Shown: positions 10,603-23,946, counted from the first letter of the stretch. The stretch: DNA of 64,000 nucleotides from Halichondria panicea (GCF_963675165.1 NC_087382.1:4441963-4505962); one strand, 5' to 3'. The notes: generated by a model not told the origin, from the sequence alone. Numbers and translations are program-made.

Positions 10603-13114
10603 GGGATCGACTAAGTTCACCGAAGTTGATGAGGATCACGTGATTACTGATCGACCTTTGTCCTCCTTACAACATTAATATGCGAGGAAACTTCAGTGAT
10701 TCAACTACACATCAGTGGCGTAGCCAGAGGGGGGCAGAGGGTGCTCCAGCACCCCCCTCTGGCCTCAGACTCTGCTCCACAAGTTCCTTAGCTAAGCTAC
10801 ATGTAGCTAGCTAGCTGATATGAGAAAACTAGAGCTCTTATGCGATCAACTCAAAACTCCACCTCCAACTAGCTAGCTCCACCTCCAAATTTCATTCCAG
10901 CCAGTGCACATGCGCAAAGCCACGTGGGCTGAGCAGACCAAGGTCCCCCACAGACTATTCAGCAGCTATCACCATCATCATCATGTCACTCTTTCAGTTG
11001 AGCCCAAGTTCACAGAGCAGCACTGCAAAACTGCAAGTGGCTTGCCACCCTGTCCTGCTAATTCACAAGCAGAACCTGGTTAGCAGCTGCATGATTTAAT
11101 TGTCACAACTCAAAACAATGCATTTTATAGGACATAATTCAGATGAAGATGTGGCTTAACCACCAGTACCCTCAAAGCAGCAGTACCTCATTTCTTTAGC
11201 CAGATTACGCTAGAATCAATCTCAGAGCATGTAACAACAAAAATTTTCTGGGGGAGTGCCCCCAGACTCCCCCCCGTTGGAGCGTATTTTGCACCGCCGG
11301 AGCGCACTGGTAATTCAGACAACCCATTCATCCAGCACCCCCCTCTCTCAAATCCTGGCTACGCCCCTGCACATGCTTACATGATGTATAAGTTATAGCT
11401 AATTAAGCCTATGCAATTATTATTGCATGCTATAGCTATATGGATGCATTACTACAGAGGTGGAGAGTGCAGAGTTGGCCTATACTATGAAGGTTACTTA
11501 TAATATCAGTTCAAGACTATGTCATCACTAATTAGTGAGACAGCAGCACCAAGCATACAAGCATGCACAGTATCAACATTTGGTATAAACTATTGAACGG
11601 TTGTACGCAATGAAAAATAAAATAATGCCAAAAGTGACAAACAAGGAAAGATGGTAATAATACAATAAACTCTGAGACAATAAATAAACAGAGCAGTAAT
11701 GTACAGTAATAAGAGTCTTTCACTCTGCAGGTCCCTACTTGTAGCAGTCAGGCGAAGATTTCTGGGAAAAGAAAAATGTGGTCAACTTATGATACTGCTT
11801 TTCTGTTGACAGACATGCACACAACGTTAATAGATTACCAATTAAATGTATGGTCAACATTAAAGAAAGAGTGCAAACATGCTCGGCTACAAGGCACAAA
11901 AAAACATGAAAACTACGTACCCAGTACTCCCATCAGGCCCACATAATTATGTTTATACTACTGACTGGACTGACCTGTCATAATTGTTATAAAAGTGCAT
12001 AAATCAGCATAATTCTCACCCCAAAAATGTGACTATTATAAATTATACTGTATATCTTCTAATTTATCGGACACTTCAAGTGCTCTATATTAGATCTGTT
12101 CCAATTATACCCGGACAATTTTCAATTTTTTGCTGTCCGAACATTATTTATACGGTAGTATAATTAATAGTATGGCTAAGAATGCAATATGGAACTAATA
12201 GCACAAGTATAACAAGCAGCAATGGCAAGGTTACTAATTGCACGAGATGTAGCCGAGTACTATTACCCTTGCCAGAGCTTGTTATGAATGCCTTATTGCA
12301 CGAGTAACCATACTAATCATGTATAATTAAGTTTTGACGTTATTCGAAAACAATACGTTGTCATTAACAGCGTGCAATTATTTGACAGGTACTTGTACGC
12401 TGTCAATGACAACGTGCAATTACTGTACTGGATGTGATACGGGATTAATTGCTGTACACTCTCCATGCAGTCGCTAATAGCACATCATACGATTATGATT
12501 GAAATAATACCAGCATAATCTACCAACCCCTACCGTAAGCTAGCCCAGTAACTCCATACACACCCTGAAGAGTATACCTGGGCATGTGAACAGAATTTCA
12601 GCCGGGGTATTTTATAATGAGATGGCCAAGATTGTGGTGGAAAGTGGGAGAGATAATGTCATGTGTACTATAATGCTTCTGCTTTCCAGCTGTGTTTTGC
12701 TACCCTTAAGGTTCACTGCAAGAAAATGGAAACTACTGGTTACTGGGATATCTACACAGCAGCTAACTTGATGAAGGCTACATCTTCTCGGTAAGCCGGC
12801 AACCAGACAGCCAATGTTACCATTCATTGGATTTGCTATTGACCAAACGAGCGACTCTATCCACAAGAAAAATATTCAGACCCAGTACTAAATAAGATAT
12901 TTCCCACCAAAGGGATACTACATATAATACTATAGAGCTCAAATACTTTGGAATGCCACTTTGCCCCTTCTACAATGTATATAAACCTCTTGCTTACCTC
13001 AATGGACAGTGCTCCTGAGCTCCAGTCAGCAACATCAACTGTAGATTCAACCATTCAACTTAACCAAGAATCAAGCTTAGGCCTACTTTGTTACTGATGT
13101 CATTCCCTGCATTT
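10603..13114 (+). repeat. Left arm of a large inverted repeat
   Basis: From GGGATCGACTAAGTTCACCG at 10603 to TTCCCTGCATTT at 13114, this sequence recurs in reverse complement at 14747-16744 with only scattered substitutions. Without the inserted element at 10713-11369 the arm is about 1.85 kb. It contains two short open frames mirrored in the other arm (12586-12771 plus; 12857-13054 minus), but neither resembles a known protein. The interior (about 11930-12530) includes a GGGGTTGG-family element ending CATAATCTACCAACCCCTAC. Either a segmental inverted duplication or the long termini of a large transposon. Confidence 0.88.
10713..11369. mobile_element. Non-autonomous DNA transposon inserted in the left arm
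   Basis: Begins CAGTGGCGTAGCCAG and ends CTGGCTACGCCCCTG, inverted termini of 15 bases with one mismatch. It is flanked by the direct repeat CACAT (10708-10712 and 11370-11374). The homologous position in the right arm lacks it, which supports insertion after the arms formed. About 657 bases and no transposase. The termini resemble a type widespread in marine invertebrates; the superfamily is not assigned. Confidence 0.85.
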
Positions 13115-13164
13115 ATCCCAGCCTGGATTAATTCGAGGCTAGTCTGTCCACGTGCATGTACCTC

Positions 13165-13243
13165 AATAATTATCCGCCCACGCCCCGCCCAAGTCGTATG
13201 TTTTTGCTGAGGGGCTATAGCGGGGCGTGGGCGGATAATTATT
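13165..13243. repeat. GC-rich perfect hairpin between the arms
   Basis: AATAATTATCCGCCCACGCC... at 13165-13188 is exactly complementary to 13220-13243, with a 31-base loop. It lies just inside the left arm and about 110 bases upstream of the glycosyltransferase-like start codon. Probably a small fold-back element. Confidence 0.85.
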
Positions 13244-13355
13244 GCTCAGAGCTGCACGCGCCTGTGTACCCTGCATAAAACCTCAACGTTGAAGACTAGG
13301 TAGGGATTCGCTTCGCTCCCCCCAATTATCAAACAAAAGGAAACAACTGACTATT

Positions 13356-14399
13356 ATGGTGAAGGTGAATCAACTTAATTTTAAGGTGACTTTATTATTT
13401 GTTTTGCTTAGCACTGTCATAGTGCTATGGTATTTATCTAACTTACATTTTACGGCCATGAATGAGCAAGCCAATGTTCATATTGAACACTCGAACTCTA
13501 GTGAAACAAGACTCCCTGCTATTGATGATGCTATTGATATTGAAGTTACACCGACTCGCTTTCTCTATCTAACACAGACAGAACACTGTATTCCAGCTTA
13601 TCTAAGGTCTCCCAAAGTGATTGGTGACTCTGAAGCATGTCAGTGTGATGTTATTATCCTCAGTTACAAAAAGAAGTGCGATGACACGTCATTGCCTCAT
13701 TTCCAATACTTATTCAACTCTAGTAAGTCTACAACCTGGACTGTAGGAAGAAACTTGCTTTACGAAGCAGCCAAGGAAAGGAAAGACAAGTACATCCACT
13801 ACATTTTCATGGACGATGATGTTAAACTAATATCATTAAAATGGTTCGACACACAGAATCCATGGAGGATGTATGAGAAGTCTCTCAAGACCTTCCAACC
13901 AGCTGTAGTTGTCGTCCAATTAATCAGTAAGAAGTTCTCAAGTGAAATTTTTCCTGAGCGAGTGAATTGTGAACCCACACGATACATACAAGTATACTTC
14001 ATGGATGCTATCTTTAATGCCTTTCACTATCAAGCAATACACCACATACTTCCATACACAACAAAGTATGATTCACTGAGCTGGTGGTACTCACAAATGT
14101 ATACTATCATCAAATGTAATATCTTATTTAATAAAGAGGTGGTTATCGACCCTCGGTTTAAAGTACAAAACCCACAGCACCACAACTACCCACAAAGCTA
14201 TTTTACTCAGGATGTCCTCAGTAATATTGTCTCTGAAATTCGATCAGAAGTACCAGAAAAGTATAGAAATTCAGTTGAACCTATTTTACAGCAATGGACA
14301 GATGATGATAGCTCAAAGGGGTTACTGGGCCAACAAACATGCAAACGTGATTTGTCTGCACATCCATATAGGCCTTACGAGAATCTGGCTAGTAATTAA
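13356..14399 (+). CDS. Type II membrane glycosyltransferase-like protein with an acidic DDD motif
   Basis: A single-exon gene of 347 codons. Residues 1-7 are a short cytosolic end, then one hydrophobic anchor (about 8-26, FKVTLLFVLLSTVIVLWYL) and a lumenal domain with N-glycosylation sequons. The central region has CQCDVIILSYK, TTWTVGRNLLYEAA and YIHYIFMDDDVKL; a DDD cluster after a hydrophobic strand is typical of the metal- and nucleotide-sugar-binding site of GT-A-fold glycosyltransferases. Further on are FMDAIFNAFH, SLSWWYSQ and VIDPRF. The exact family is not recognised and the substrate is unknown, so the enzyme class is inference. It lies in the unique segment between the two arms of the large inverted repeat, and two broken relatives lie at 6.3-7.6 kb. 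The ATG at 13356 is followed immediately by the anchor, which supports the start. Confidence 0.8.
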   Translation: MVKVNQLNFKVTLLFVLLSTVIVLWYLSNLHFTAMNEQANVHIEHSNSSETRLPAIDDAIDIEVTPTRFLYLTQTEHCIPAYLRSPKVIGDSEACQCDVIILSYKKKCDDTSLPHFQYLFNSSKSTTWTVGRNLLYEAAKERKDKYIHYIFMDDDVKLISLKWFDTQNPWRMYEKSLKTFQPAVVVVQLISKKFSSEIFPERVNCEPTRYIQVYFMDAIFNAFHYQAIHHILPYTTKYDSLSWWYSQMYTIIKCNILFNKEVVIDPRFKVQNPQHHNYPQSYFTQDVLSNIVSEIRSEVPEKYRNSVEPILQQWTDDDSSKGLLGQQTCKRDLSAHPYRPYENLASN

Positions 14400-14615
14400 C
14401 TTGTTAAATGTATATTGTTATGTTATTGTTATTTGTTTATTTGCCTGCTTGGATAGATCTATCCAGTGCTTAGCCTCGATTCTAGCCTCTACACAGGCTC
14501 TCCTTTTTGTTCTTTATCACAATCGTTCAATAAGATAAAATACTGTATTAATCGTTCAATGAGATAAAATACGATATTAATTGGAGGAATAAAGAAAGAA
14601 ATAGACGTAGAGTTA

Positions 14616-14660
14616 GAGCCCGGGATCGCTAAGTTCACCGAAGTTGATGAGGATCATCAC
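14616..14660 (+). repeat. Extra copy of the inverted-repeat end motif
   Basis: GGGATCGCTAAGTTCACCGA and the following AGTTGATGAGGATCATCACGTG match the outer end of the arms (10603-10645, and 16744-16700 in reverse) apart from one missing base and a small insertion. It sits about 90 bases inside the right arm. The recurrence suggests the motif is the terminus of an independent repeat family. Confidence 0.7.
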
Positions 14661-14746
14661 GTGGTGGGTGGGTGGACTCCACCTTGATTCTTGTTTACTC
14701 TGTTCACAATCACAGTGCAGTGCACAGTATTATTTATCATAGGCAC

Positions 14747-16744
14747 AAATGCAGGGAATGACATCAGTAACAAAGTAGGCCTAAGCTTGATTCTTGGTTA
14801 AGTTGAATGGTTGAATCTACAGTTGATGTTGCTGACTGGAGCTCAGGAGCACTGTCCATTGAGGTAAGCAAGAGGTTTATATACATTGTAGAAGGGGCAA
14901 AGTGGCATTCCAAAGTATTTGAGCTCTATAGTATTATATGTAGTATCCCTTTGGTGGAAAATATCTTATTTAGTACTGGGTCTGAATATTTTTCTTGTGG
15001 ATAGAGTCGCTCGTTTGGTCAATAGCAAATCCAATGAATGGTAACATTGGCTGTCTGGTTGCCGGCTTACTGAGAAGATGTAGCCTTCATCAAGTTAGCT
15101 GCTGCGTAGATATCCCAGTAACCAGTAGTTTCCATTTTCTTGCAGTGAACCTTAAGGGTAGCAAAACACAGCTGGAAAGCAGAAGCATTATAGTAAACAT
15201 GACATTATCTCTCCCACTTTCCACCACAATCTTGGCCATCTCATTATAAAATACCCCGGCTGAAATTCTGTTCACATGCCCAGGTATACTCTTCAGGGTG
15301 TGTATGGAGTTACTGGGCTAGCTTACGGTAGGGGTTGGTAGATTATGCTGGTATTATTTCAATCATAATCGTATGATGTGCTATTAGCGACTGCATGGAG
15401 AGTGTACAGCAATTAATCCCGTATCACATCCAGTACAGTAATTGCACGTTGTCATTGACAGTGTACAATTACCTGTCAAATAATTGCACGCTGTTAATGA
15501 CAACGTATTGTTTTCGAATAACGTCAAAACTTAATTATACATGATTAGTATGGTTACTCGTGCAATAAGGCATTCATAACAAGCTCTGGCAAGGGTAATA
15601 GTACTCGGCTACATCTCGTGCAATTAGTAGCCTTGCCATTGCTGCTTGTTATACTTGTGCTATTAGTTCCATATTGCATTCTTAGCCATACTATTAATTA
15701 TACTACCGTATAAATAATGTTCGGACAGCAAAAAATTGAAAATTGTCCGGGTATAATTGGAACAGATCTAATATAGAGCACTTGAAGTGTCCGATAAATT
15801 AGAAGATATACAGTATAATTTATAATAGTCACATTTTTGGGGTGAGAATTATGCTGATTTATGCACTTTTATAACAATTATGACAGGTCAGTCCAGTCAG
15901 TAGTATAAACATAATTATGTGGGCCTGATGGGAGTACTGGGTACGTAGTTTTCATGTTTTTTTATGCCTTGTAGCCGAGCATGTTTGCACTCTTTCTTTA
16001 ATGTTGACCATACATTTAATTGGTAATCTATTAACGTTGTGTGCATGTCTGTCAACAGAAAAGCAGTATCATAAGTTGACCACATTTTTCTTTTCCCAGA
16101 AATCTTCGCCTGACTGCTACAAGTAGGGACCTGCAGAGTGAAAGACTCTTATTACTGTACATTACTGCTCTGTTTATTTATTGTCTCAGAGCTAGTTTAT
16201 TGTATTATTACCATCTTTCCTTGTTTGTTATTTTTGGCATTATTTTATTTTTCATTGCGTACAACCGTTCAATAGTTTATACCAAATGTTGATACTGTGC
16301 ATGCTTGTATGCTTGGTGCTGCTGTCTCACTAATTAGTGATGACATAGTCTTGAACTGATATTATAAGTAACCTTCATAGTATAGGCCAACTCTGCACTC
16401 TCCAACTCTGTAGTAATGCATCCATATAGCTATAGCATGCAATAATAATTGCATAGGCTTAATTAGCTATAACTTATACATATTAAATGTAAGCACGCAC
16501 TGTAAAAAATGGTGTGTGGTTTTGACGCAAGTGCGTGACTATTGTGGCAATTATCAGGAAAAACGCAAGAAAAAACGCACGTTTGCCACAATAGCCACGC
16601 ACTCTGCGTCAAAACCACACATCATTTTTTACAGTGCGTGTAGTTGAATCACTGAAGTTTCCTCGCATATTAATGTTGTAAGGAGGACAAAGGTCGATCA
16701 GTATCACGTGATCCTCATCAACTTCGGTGAACTTAGTCGATCCC
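14747..16744 (-). repeat. Right arm of the large inverted repeat
   Basis: Reverse complement of 10603-13114. Inner edge AAATGCAGGGAATGACATCA at 14747; outer edge ...CTTAGTCGATCCC at 16744. Differences seen are single substitutions, such as CTTACTGAGAAG against CTTACCGAGAAG and GTAAACATGACA against GTACACATGACA, and separate insertions in each arm. The arm carries its own element at 16494-16640. Confidence 0.88.
16494..16640. mobile_element. 147-base fold-back MITE inserted in the right arm
   Basis: CACGCACTGTAAAAAATG at the left is exactly mirrored by CATTTTTTACAGTGCGTG at the right, and the symmetry continues inward (GTGTGGTTTTGACGCA against TGCGTCAAAACCACAC; GCGTGACTATTGTGGC against GCCACAATAGCCACGC). 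Absent from the left arm, where a different element sits within a few bases of the equivalent point. Confidence 0.88.
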
Positions 16745-17533
16745 GTTAGAGCCCCTATCGGGAAGTCGCGTGAGGGTAGAAGGGTGAAAATGAGCATGGG
16801 CATATGCTGAACTAGATGTTGGACTGCCCACGCAGAGATCTATGACTAATAAAACTTTGCCTGAAGCAAGCTGGACATGGACTTGGAACTGGAAGTTTGC
16901 AAGCACTATAGCTAGCTCTATACCTTAGCCTAAGGCTTAGGCTTAGCTAGATGATCTACTACTGTACTAGTCTAGATTGTGAATTTGTGTGTTCAGATTC
17001 TATCAGACTATCACCTTTTCTTGTGTCTTTCTACATGCTATAGTCTATAGTATAAATTAGTCATCATTATAATATAGCAGGTAGCTACTGCCACCAGAGC
17101 TGGCCACGCTGGTTCTCTGATCTGACTTAGTACTTACTTGCAGCACAGCTTGGTGGTTGTCTCAGTACATTAACTCTGAATGTGTGGGAGAATACCTTAC
17201 GTCACGATTGTGGGCTAGCCTCGATCCCAGGCCTTACTTTTTCTTGCTGTTGTCACTGTTCATCCATAAAGACATCGTGAGGCAGCAAAGAAAGAAATGG
17301 GCGTACAGTTAAGAAAAAGTAAGGCTTGGCTCGGGAAATCGCGTGATCCACAAGGATTTTTATGAACATGGGCGATATGTAGCCCACAATCTTGACGTAA
17401 GATATTCACCCACGCTTTTATAGACCGGCTAGAAATCTAACTTGCCAGGAACCAGCGTGGCTAGGCTAGCTAGCCTGGAGCTCTGGAGGCAGCCTAGCTA
17501 GCTAGCTAGGTAGATAAAATAATCCTAGACAAC
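16745..17533. other. Spacer holding an inverted-repeat element upstream of the helicase
   Basis: No gene recognised. Most of the structure is the fold-back element at 17196-17416. The remainder is short direct GCTAGC/TAGCTAGC runs. Confidence 0.55.
17196..17416. mobile_element. Composite fold-back element with TAGCCTCGATCCCAGGCC core
   Basis: Outer inverted arms: CTTACGTCACGATTGTGGGC on the left against GCCCACAATCTTGACGTAAG on the right. Inner arms: TCGATCCCAGGCCTTACTTT on the left against AAAGTAAGGCTTGGCTCGGGA on the right, followed inward by TTCTT/AAGAA. The inner termini are the same dispersed family as at 6220, 10400 and 38144. Confidence 0.8.
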
Positions 17534-17746
17534 ATGCAGCCTATAGTTCAGCTACAAGGCAACAAGCACTTCTGTTATCAAGTCAGAAAGTAAGTTTTGT
17601 TCATTAACTAAGGCTATAGATATATGGCCTGGCATATAATTTTGTACTTGCATGACTGTGCTAGATATATAATATATTAGATCTAGTCGATGTTTCCCTG
17701 GTGGTGAAAAAGTAGACATTGTGATATTTATTATAATGCTCAGCAG

Positions 17747-19954
17747 ACTTGCGCAATAGTGACACTCTAGTAAAATTTGAATGTGTACATAGATCTCTAG
17801 CTACCTGTATTGTCTCAGTTGATAGCCTACTAGAAGGTCTCCATCAGTCAAACATGTCCTGTTCTGTAGCTGCAGGTAGCTGTAGAGATAGACCTAGATT
17901 GACAGAAAGTAGTGACAGAATTGTGCTAACAGCATTAGTGAAGTACTTCCACTACGTCTCTGAGACCTGGTCAGCTAGAGGCAGTGCAACCTGTACTTAA
18001 TGGTGAAGATGTTTTCATAAGAATGGCAACTGGTTCCGGAAAATCTTTGTGTATGTTTCTTCCCCCGTTGAGTTCAAGTGACACGTCGGCTGCAGCTGTA
18101 GTAATCAGCCCTTTGAATGGCCTAATGGAGCAACAAGTGAGTTCAGGTGGTTGTTGAAAGATGTTTTAGCTTTGTGTTTTTTTAGGTGGGGCAAATCACC
18201 AGCATAGGAGTGAGTGCAACTCTGGCAACAAAGAATAACTATGATGCCGCTGCTCAAGGAAGTTATAGATTTGGTAAGACTTTTATATATGCATGCATGC
18301 ATGGTTATGCATGGAATCACTTTCTACTGGTATATAGTTTTTATGTCTCCTGAAACGGTTGTAAGTGCACCATGGCGTCAGTTCTTTACAACTCCTTTCG
18401 CTAAACAACACCTTGTTCTAGTTGCTGTTGATGAAGCTCACTGCATCACTGATTGGTTAGTTAACAACTATTTCCAGGGTAGTTATGTATATATAAGTAC
18501 TTCTGGTTTAATTAAGGTGCCGCTTTTTAAGTTTTTGAGGCTATAATTATAGTGTATATGCAAAGCCAATGATTCCTTATATGGGAGAAATCTCCTGGTG
18601 GCACCTTATTAGAAGGGGGCCTCTTTTAGAAGTAGTGCGGTATATAATTTTTCTTCTTAAAATAGGGGGAAGTCATTTCAGCCTGCCTTTGAGAAGCTCG
18701 GTTGTTTGAGAGCTTTAACAAGAGTGCCTTTCATGGCTCTAACTGCTACAGCTTCAAGTGAAACACAAGATGCTATAGTAAAGTCTCTCCATCTCGTACA
18801 TCCAGTTTTTGTCTCCCAGCCACTGGATCGCCCTAATATTTATGTGTCTGCTAGTCCACTTAAGGCGTTAACTGTGAGTATAATTATATATACCTTACTG
18901 AAACCTTTATGTTCTAAATACTCTATAATTATATAGACTGACTGAGTGGAATTCTTCGGTGTGCATCTCCAAACAGCATTCCCAAAATCTTGATTTTTGT
19001 TCGTACCAAGAATGATGCATGTAAAGTGTATGGTGTCCTGAAGACAGCTGCTTACTGTTCTAAATATGTTGGAATGTATCATGCATCATTGACAAGCCAA
19101 ACCAAGTTGATAATAAGGACTGACTTCCAAGGCAACACACAACTCCGTTGTCTGGTGGCAACTGTAGCATTTGGAATGGTATACTTTAACAATGTAATTA
19201 ATATTCTTTTCTTACAGGGGATGGACGTTGGAGACATCAAGGTAGTTATTGTTTATGGTGCCCCAAATGGAATCAATGAACTGCATCAGGTAACTATAGC
19301 TCGTGTTTTCTTAGTGTGCCAAATATTTATGATCAAACTTCTGTTTATATATAGCTTTTTGGGCGTGCCGGAAGAGACGGAACTGCTGCCCGCGCTCATG
19401 TTTTCTACAGTAACAAACAAAAAAACATAAATCCAGTCATCGAAAATTTTTGTAAATCGAAGGAAAACTGTAGAAGAAAGTTTATGTTATCAGCTGTAGG
19501 ATGTTCCCATAGTGTAGCGAGGAACACGTCGACTGATACCAGTAATCATAATCCATGCTGCGATGTTTGTGATCCTAGTGTTTGTTCTGCTCATATAGTG
19601 TGTTTACAGCCTGTTTTGTCATCAGCAAGAAGACCCAAACGTCGGCGTGTAAGAGTAGCCTCACCGGAAGATAGCACAAATCTAGAAGAGAAGCTCAGAA
19701 AAGTACGGGATGATATCATTTTAAAACACCCTGGATTTCAAATGTTAGGTGGCGAATTCGTTTTATCATCATCTGTAATTAAGGCGATGTGTAAAGATGT
19801 GCAATTTATAGATTCGGTTGAGTACATAAAGGAACGTTTTGGTGTGAGACCTGAATTGTGCGATGAACTATTTTCTGTAATTGAGAGTGTTTTTTTACTA
19901 CTCCATCGGCTAGTAAAAGGCTACACTAATTTTTATTCTTTTTATGTTTTGTGA
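17747..19954 (+). pseudogene. RecQ-like DNA helicase gene, intron-containing, with at least two frameshifts
   Basis: Exons with GT-AG borders: about 17747-18136, 18186-18273, 18338-18455, 18666-18873, 18937-19178, 19218-19289, 19355-19954. RecQ motifs in order: SLRPGQLEAVQPVL (Q/motif 0), MATGSGKS (Walker A), VISPLNGLMEQQ (Ia), VDEAHCITDWG (DEAH box), MALTATAS (III), ILIFVRTK (IV), ATVAFGMGMDVGD (V, across a splice), LFGRAGRDG (VI), then a zinc-binding-like stretch (ENCRRKF... PCCDVCD) and a C-terminal helical region. Near 17958 two bases are missing in a CT run before LRPGQ. At 18937 the acceptor gives ACT GAC TGA, a stop that one extra base would turn into TDLSG. A small upstream exon (17534-17589) is out of phase, so the start is unresolved. 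It ends 115 bases from the stop of the opposite-strand DUF6589-like gene. Confidence 0.85.
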
Positions 19955-20069
19955 ATAATTATAATTATGGTGATCAGGTGACATTGAAATGAAAACACAT
20001 AGCTACATGTATATAGCTAACGGAACAGTATTTAAAACAACATAATGGGAAACATCGTACTCTGCATGG

Positions 20070-21933
<1,864 letters not shown>

Positions 21934-23564
21934 AGTCTATGTTATAGAGGGCGACTGATTCATGAGACAATACTTCTGCACGGTTTCTGTCGCTGAATCT
22001 GTTGACAGCTAGTTGTGTTTGGTGTCTATGATGGTTACTGGACCTAACCCTATCAGCACATAATAGCCATACTAGCTAGATCCGCCTAGATCCAGTCATG
22101 TTCTACTGCTGAGTCAGCAAAAACGAAAAGCAATTTGGCCTGGAATGTCATTAAAAGGTCATAATTAGTGAAAGTTCAAGTGATGTCCGACCTCCTCTAG
22201 GGAAATATGACAGGAAACAAAATGTGAAGAATCTCTGCTTTGGTATCCTGTTCCTGCCACGCCCAGATACAATCAATACCAGGCCGTATTTTTCAACTTC
22301 GTTCTATTAAAAAAAAATCGGCCTGGGACCGTGCCAGTACATCAACATCTACAGTGGTTTTCATACTCCAAGCACTGTAACCACAATGTAGTGATCAATA
22401 TTTTGGTTGGCTTCTGTTATGATTGATAATAATTAACTTGGAATTGCCATGGCCTGCAAAATCCAACCTTATAATTATATACACTGTAACTGATGGGTGT
22501 TTTAATTTGGCGATCTATTGCTAGAAGCATAGATCTATGCTAGAAGGAAGTATAGTATATTTACACACTGAATAATTATATGTGTTGTGATTGCAGATAT
22601 TGATCAGCTGTTGCTTGGAGAGATTATCATGATGAACATTTTTGCATTAATTAATTTTGCATGAGAAACTCAGAGTGGGAAATGATCTTACATGATTGTT
22701 GTTAAAAACGATCGATGCCAAAAGTCCAAGTCTATGAATAATGAAACACAGAGGAGGAACGCCAGGGTCAATAGGGTAACGTTTAATGAAGGATTAAACA
22801 TTCTTGTTCTGGGTTCTTGACCTTTGCTTGCATATAGCAGCTTAGCACTTCTGTTCTTTATTTGCCTGCTTGGAAAGCTAAATCTATCCCAGTGCAGCAA
22901 GCCAGTAGCTACATCAAAATTTATACCCTAGCCACGGAAGGCTCATTTCCATATCTTGTGGTTTCGAAGAATGCAATAAAAGGTCAAAGGTTGCAATTAA
23001 ATCCTGGATCTCCTCTCTCAAGCTGATTCCTCTGGGGCGCGATAGCTTAACCAATTTCCAGCCTTCAAAGACGTTGCTTAGACTAAGCCTTAGTTCTTTT
23101 TACATCAAAAAAGCTTCTTAGAACTAGTAATGTGCCTTCAAACGATTAAATAATGTTTGCTTTATGCGTGTTATTAGTAAGTGCTAACGCATTAGATCTG
23201 AAGGTCAGGAATGCAATACGCATTGGGTCCAAAGGTCAGGAATGCAGTACGCAATAATTTTTTAGTGTCATTATCCTTGACCTTTTGACCTTGTCGAACC
23301 TCCTCTGGGTGTAGCCTCGAATCCAGCCAGACCACAAAGACAAAGAGAAAGGCGGCCCTGGTATATTGTGCATGCGCATGAGCGAAATAATTCATCATAA
23401 ATAATAATTATTATATATATAAGAATTGGACAAAAAGGGGTTGATGTCTCATGTAAGATGGATCTGTAAAGAGCAGAGTAGATCCATCCTTATATGAGAC
23501 ATCAACCCAAAAAGGAAGAATACGTATGACCACGTGGTTAAACTGTTCATGACCACAATGGTAG
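21934..23564. other. Non-coding spacer with small fold-backs
   Basis: No gene recognised. It may include a 5' exon of the DUF6589-like gene that I could not identify. At about 22282-22333 ACCAGGCCG and CGGCCTGGG form another small fold-back of the CCAGGCC family. Confidence 0.5.
23438..23508. repeat. Strong stem-loop
   Basis: GGGTTGATGTCTCATGTAAG... (23438-23465) pairs with ...TTATATGAGACATCAACCC (23480-23508). Arms of about 28 bases are nearly perfect, with a 14-base loop. Not bordered by any recognised gene; a small fold-back element or an RNA hairpin. Confidence 0.8.
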
Positions 23565-23946
23565 TAGGGGTTGGTAGATTATGCTTGAGATATTACCTAT
23601 TATGCTATTCTTTTATGCTCAAGTAAACAGCCTTTTCAAACTGCCTATTATTCTTTTCAAATCGCCTATTCCCCATGTCGTTGCACAAGTAACATCAAAC
23701 TATAAATAATTGCCGTGACTCTATCTATATTAACACGAATTGCAAGGTCAGGAGATAATTAACTATCAGTATAATAATACTTCCAAAATGTTTATACTAT
23801 GACTCGTACTGACCTGTATTTCTGTGAAATCTGCCTATTCTTCTCGTAATTGTTATAAATGTGCCTATTATCGGCCAGCATAACTCTCACCCAAAAAATG
23901 TACCAATTATGCTCAAGATTATGCTAGCATAATCTACCAACCCCTA
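23565..23946 (+). mobile_element. Complete MITE-like element with TAGGGGTTGGTAGATTATGC termini
   Basis: Begins TAGGGGTTGGTAGATTATGC and ends with the exact complement GCATAATCTACCAACCCCTA. The octamer AATGGTAG lies directly before the left end and again two bases after the right end, which may be the target duplication with slightly misplaced borders. About 382 bases and no coding capacity. Other copies are at 3391-3656, 4440-4797 and inside both arms of the large inverted repeat. Confidence 0.85.

Noticed and set aside
12586-13054. Short frames in the inverted-repeat arms (mirrored at 14807-15275) as a conserved gene
   Set aside because: Conserved in both arms only because the DNA is duplicated; no recognisable domain, and frames of this size are expected by chance.
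17534-17589. First coding exon of the helicase (ATG then PIVQLQGNKHFCYQVR, donor GTAAGT)
   Set aside because: Splicing to the acceptor at 17746 leaves the next exon out of phase and reaches a stop; kept only as a possibility given the gene's other indels.
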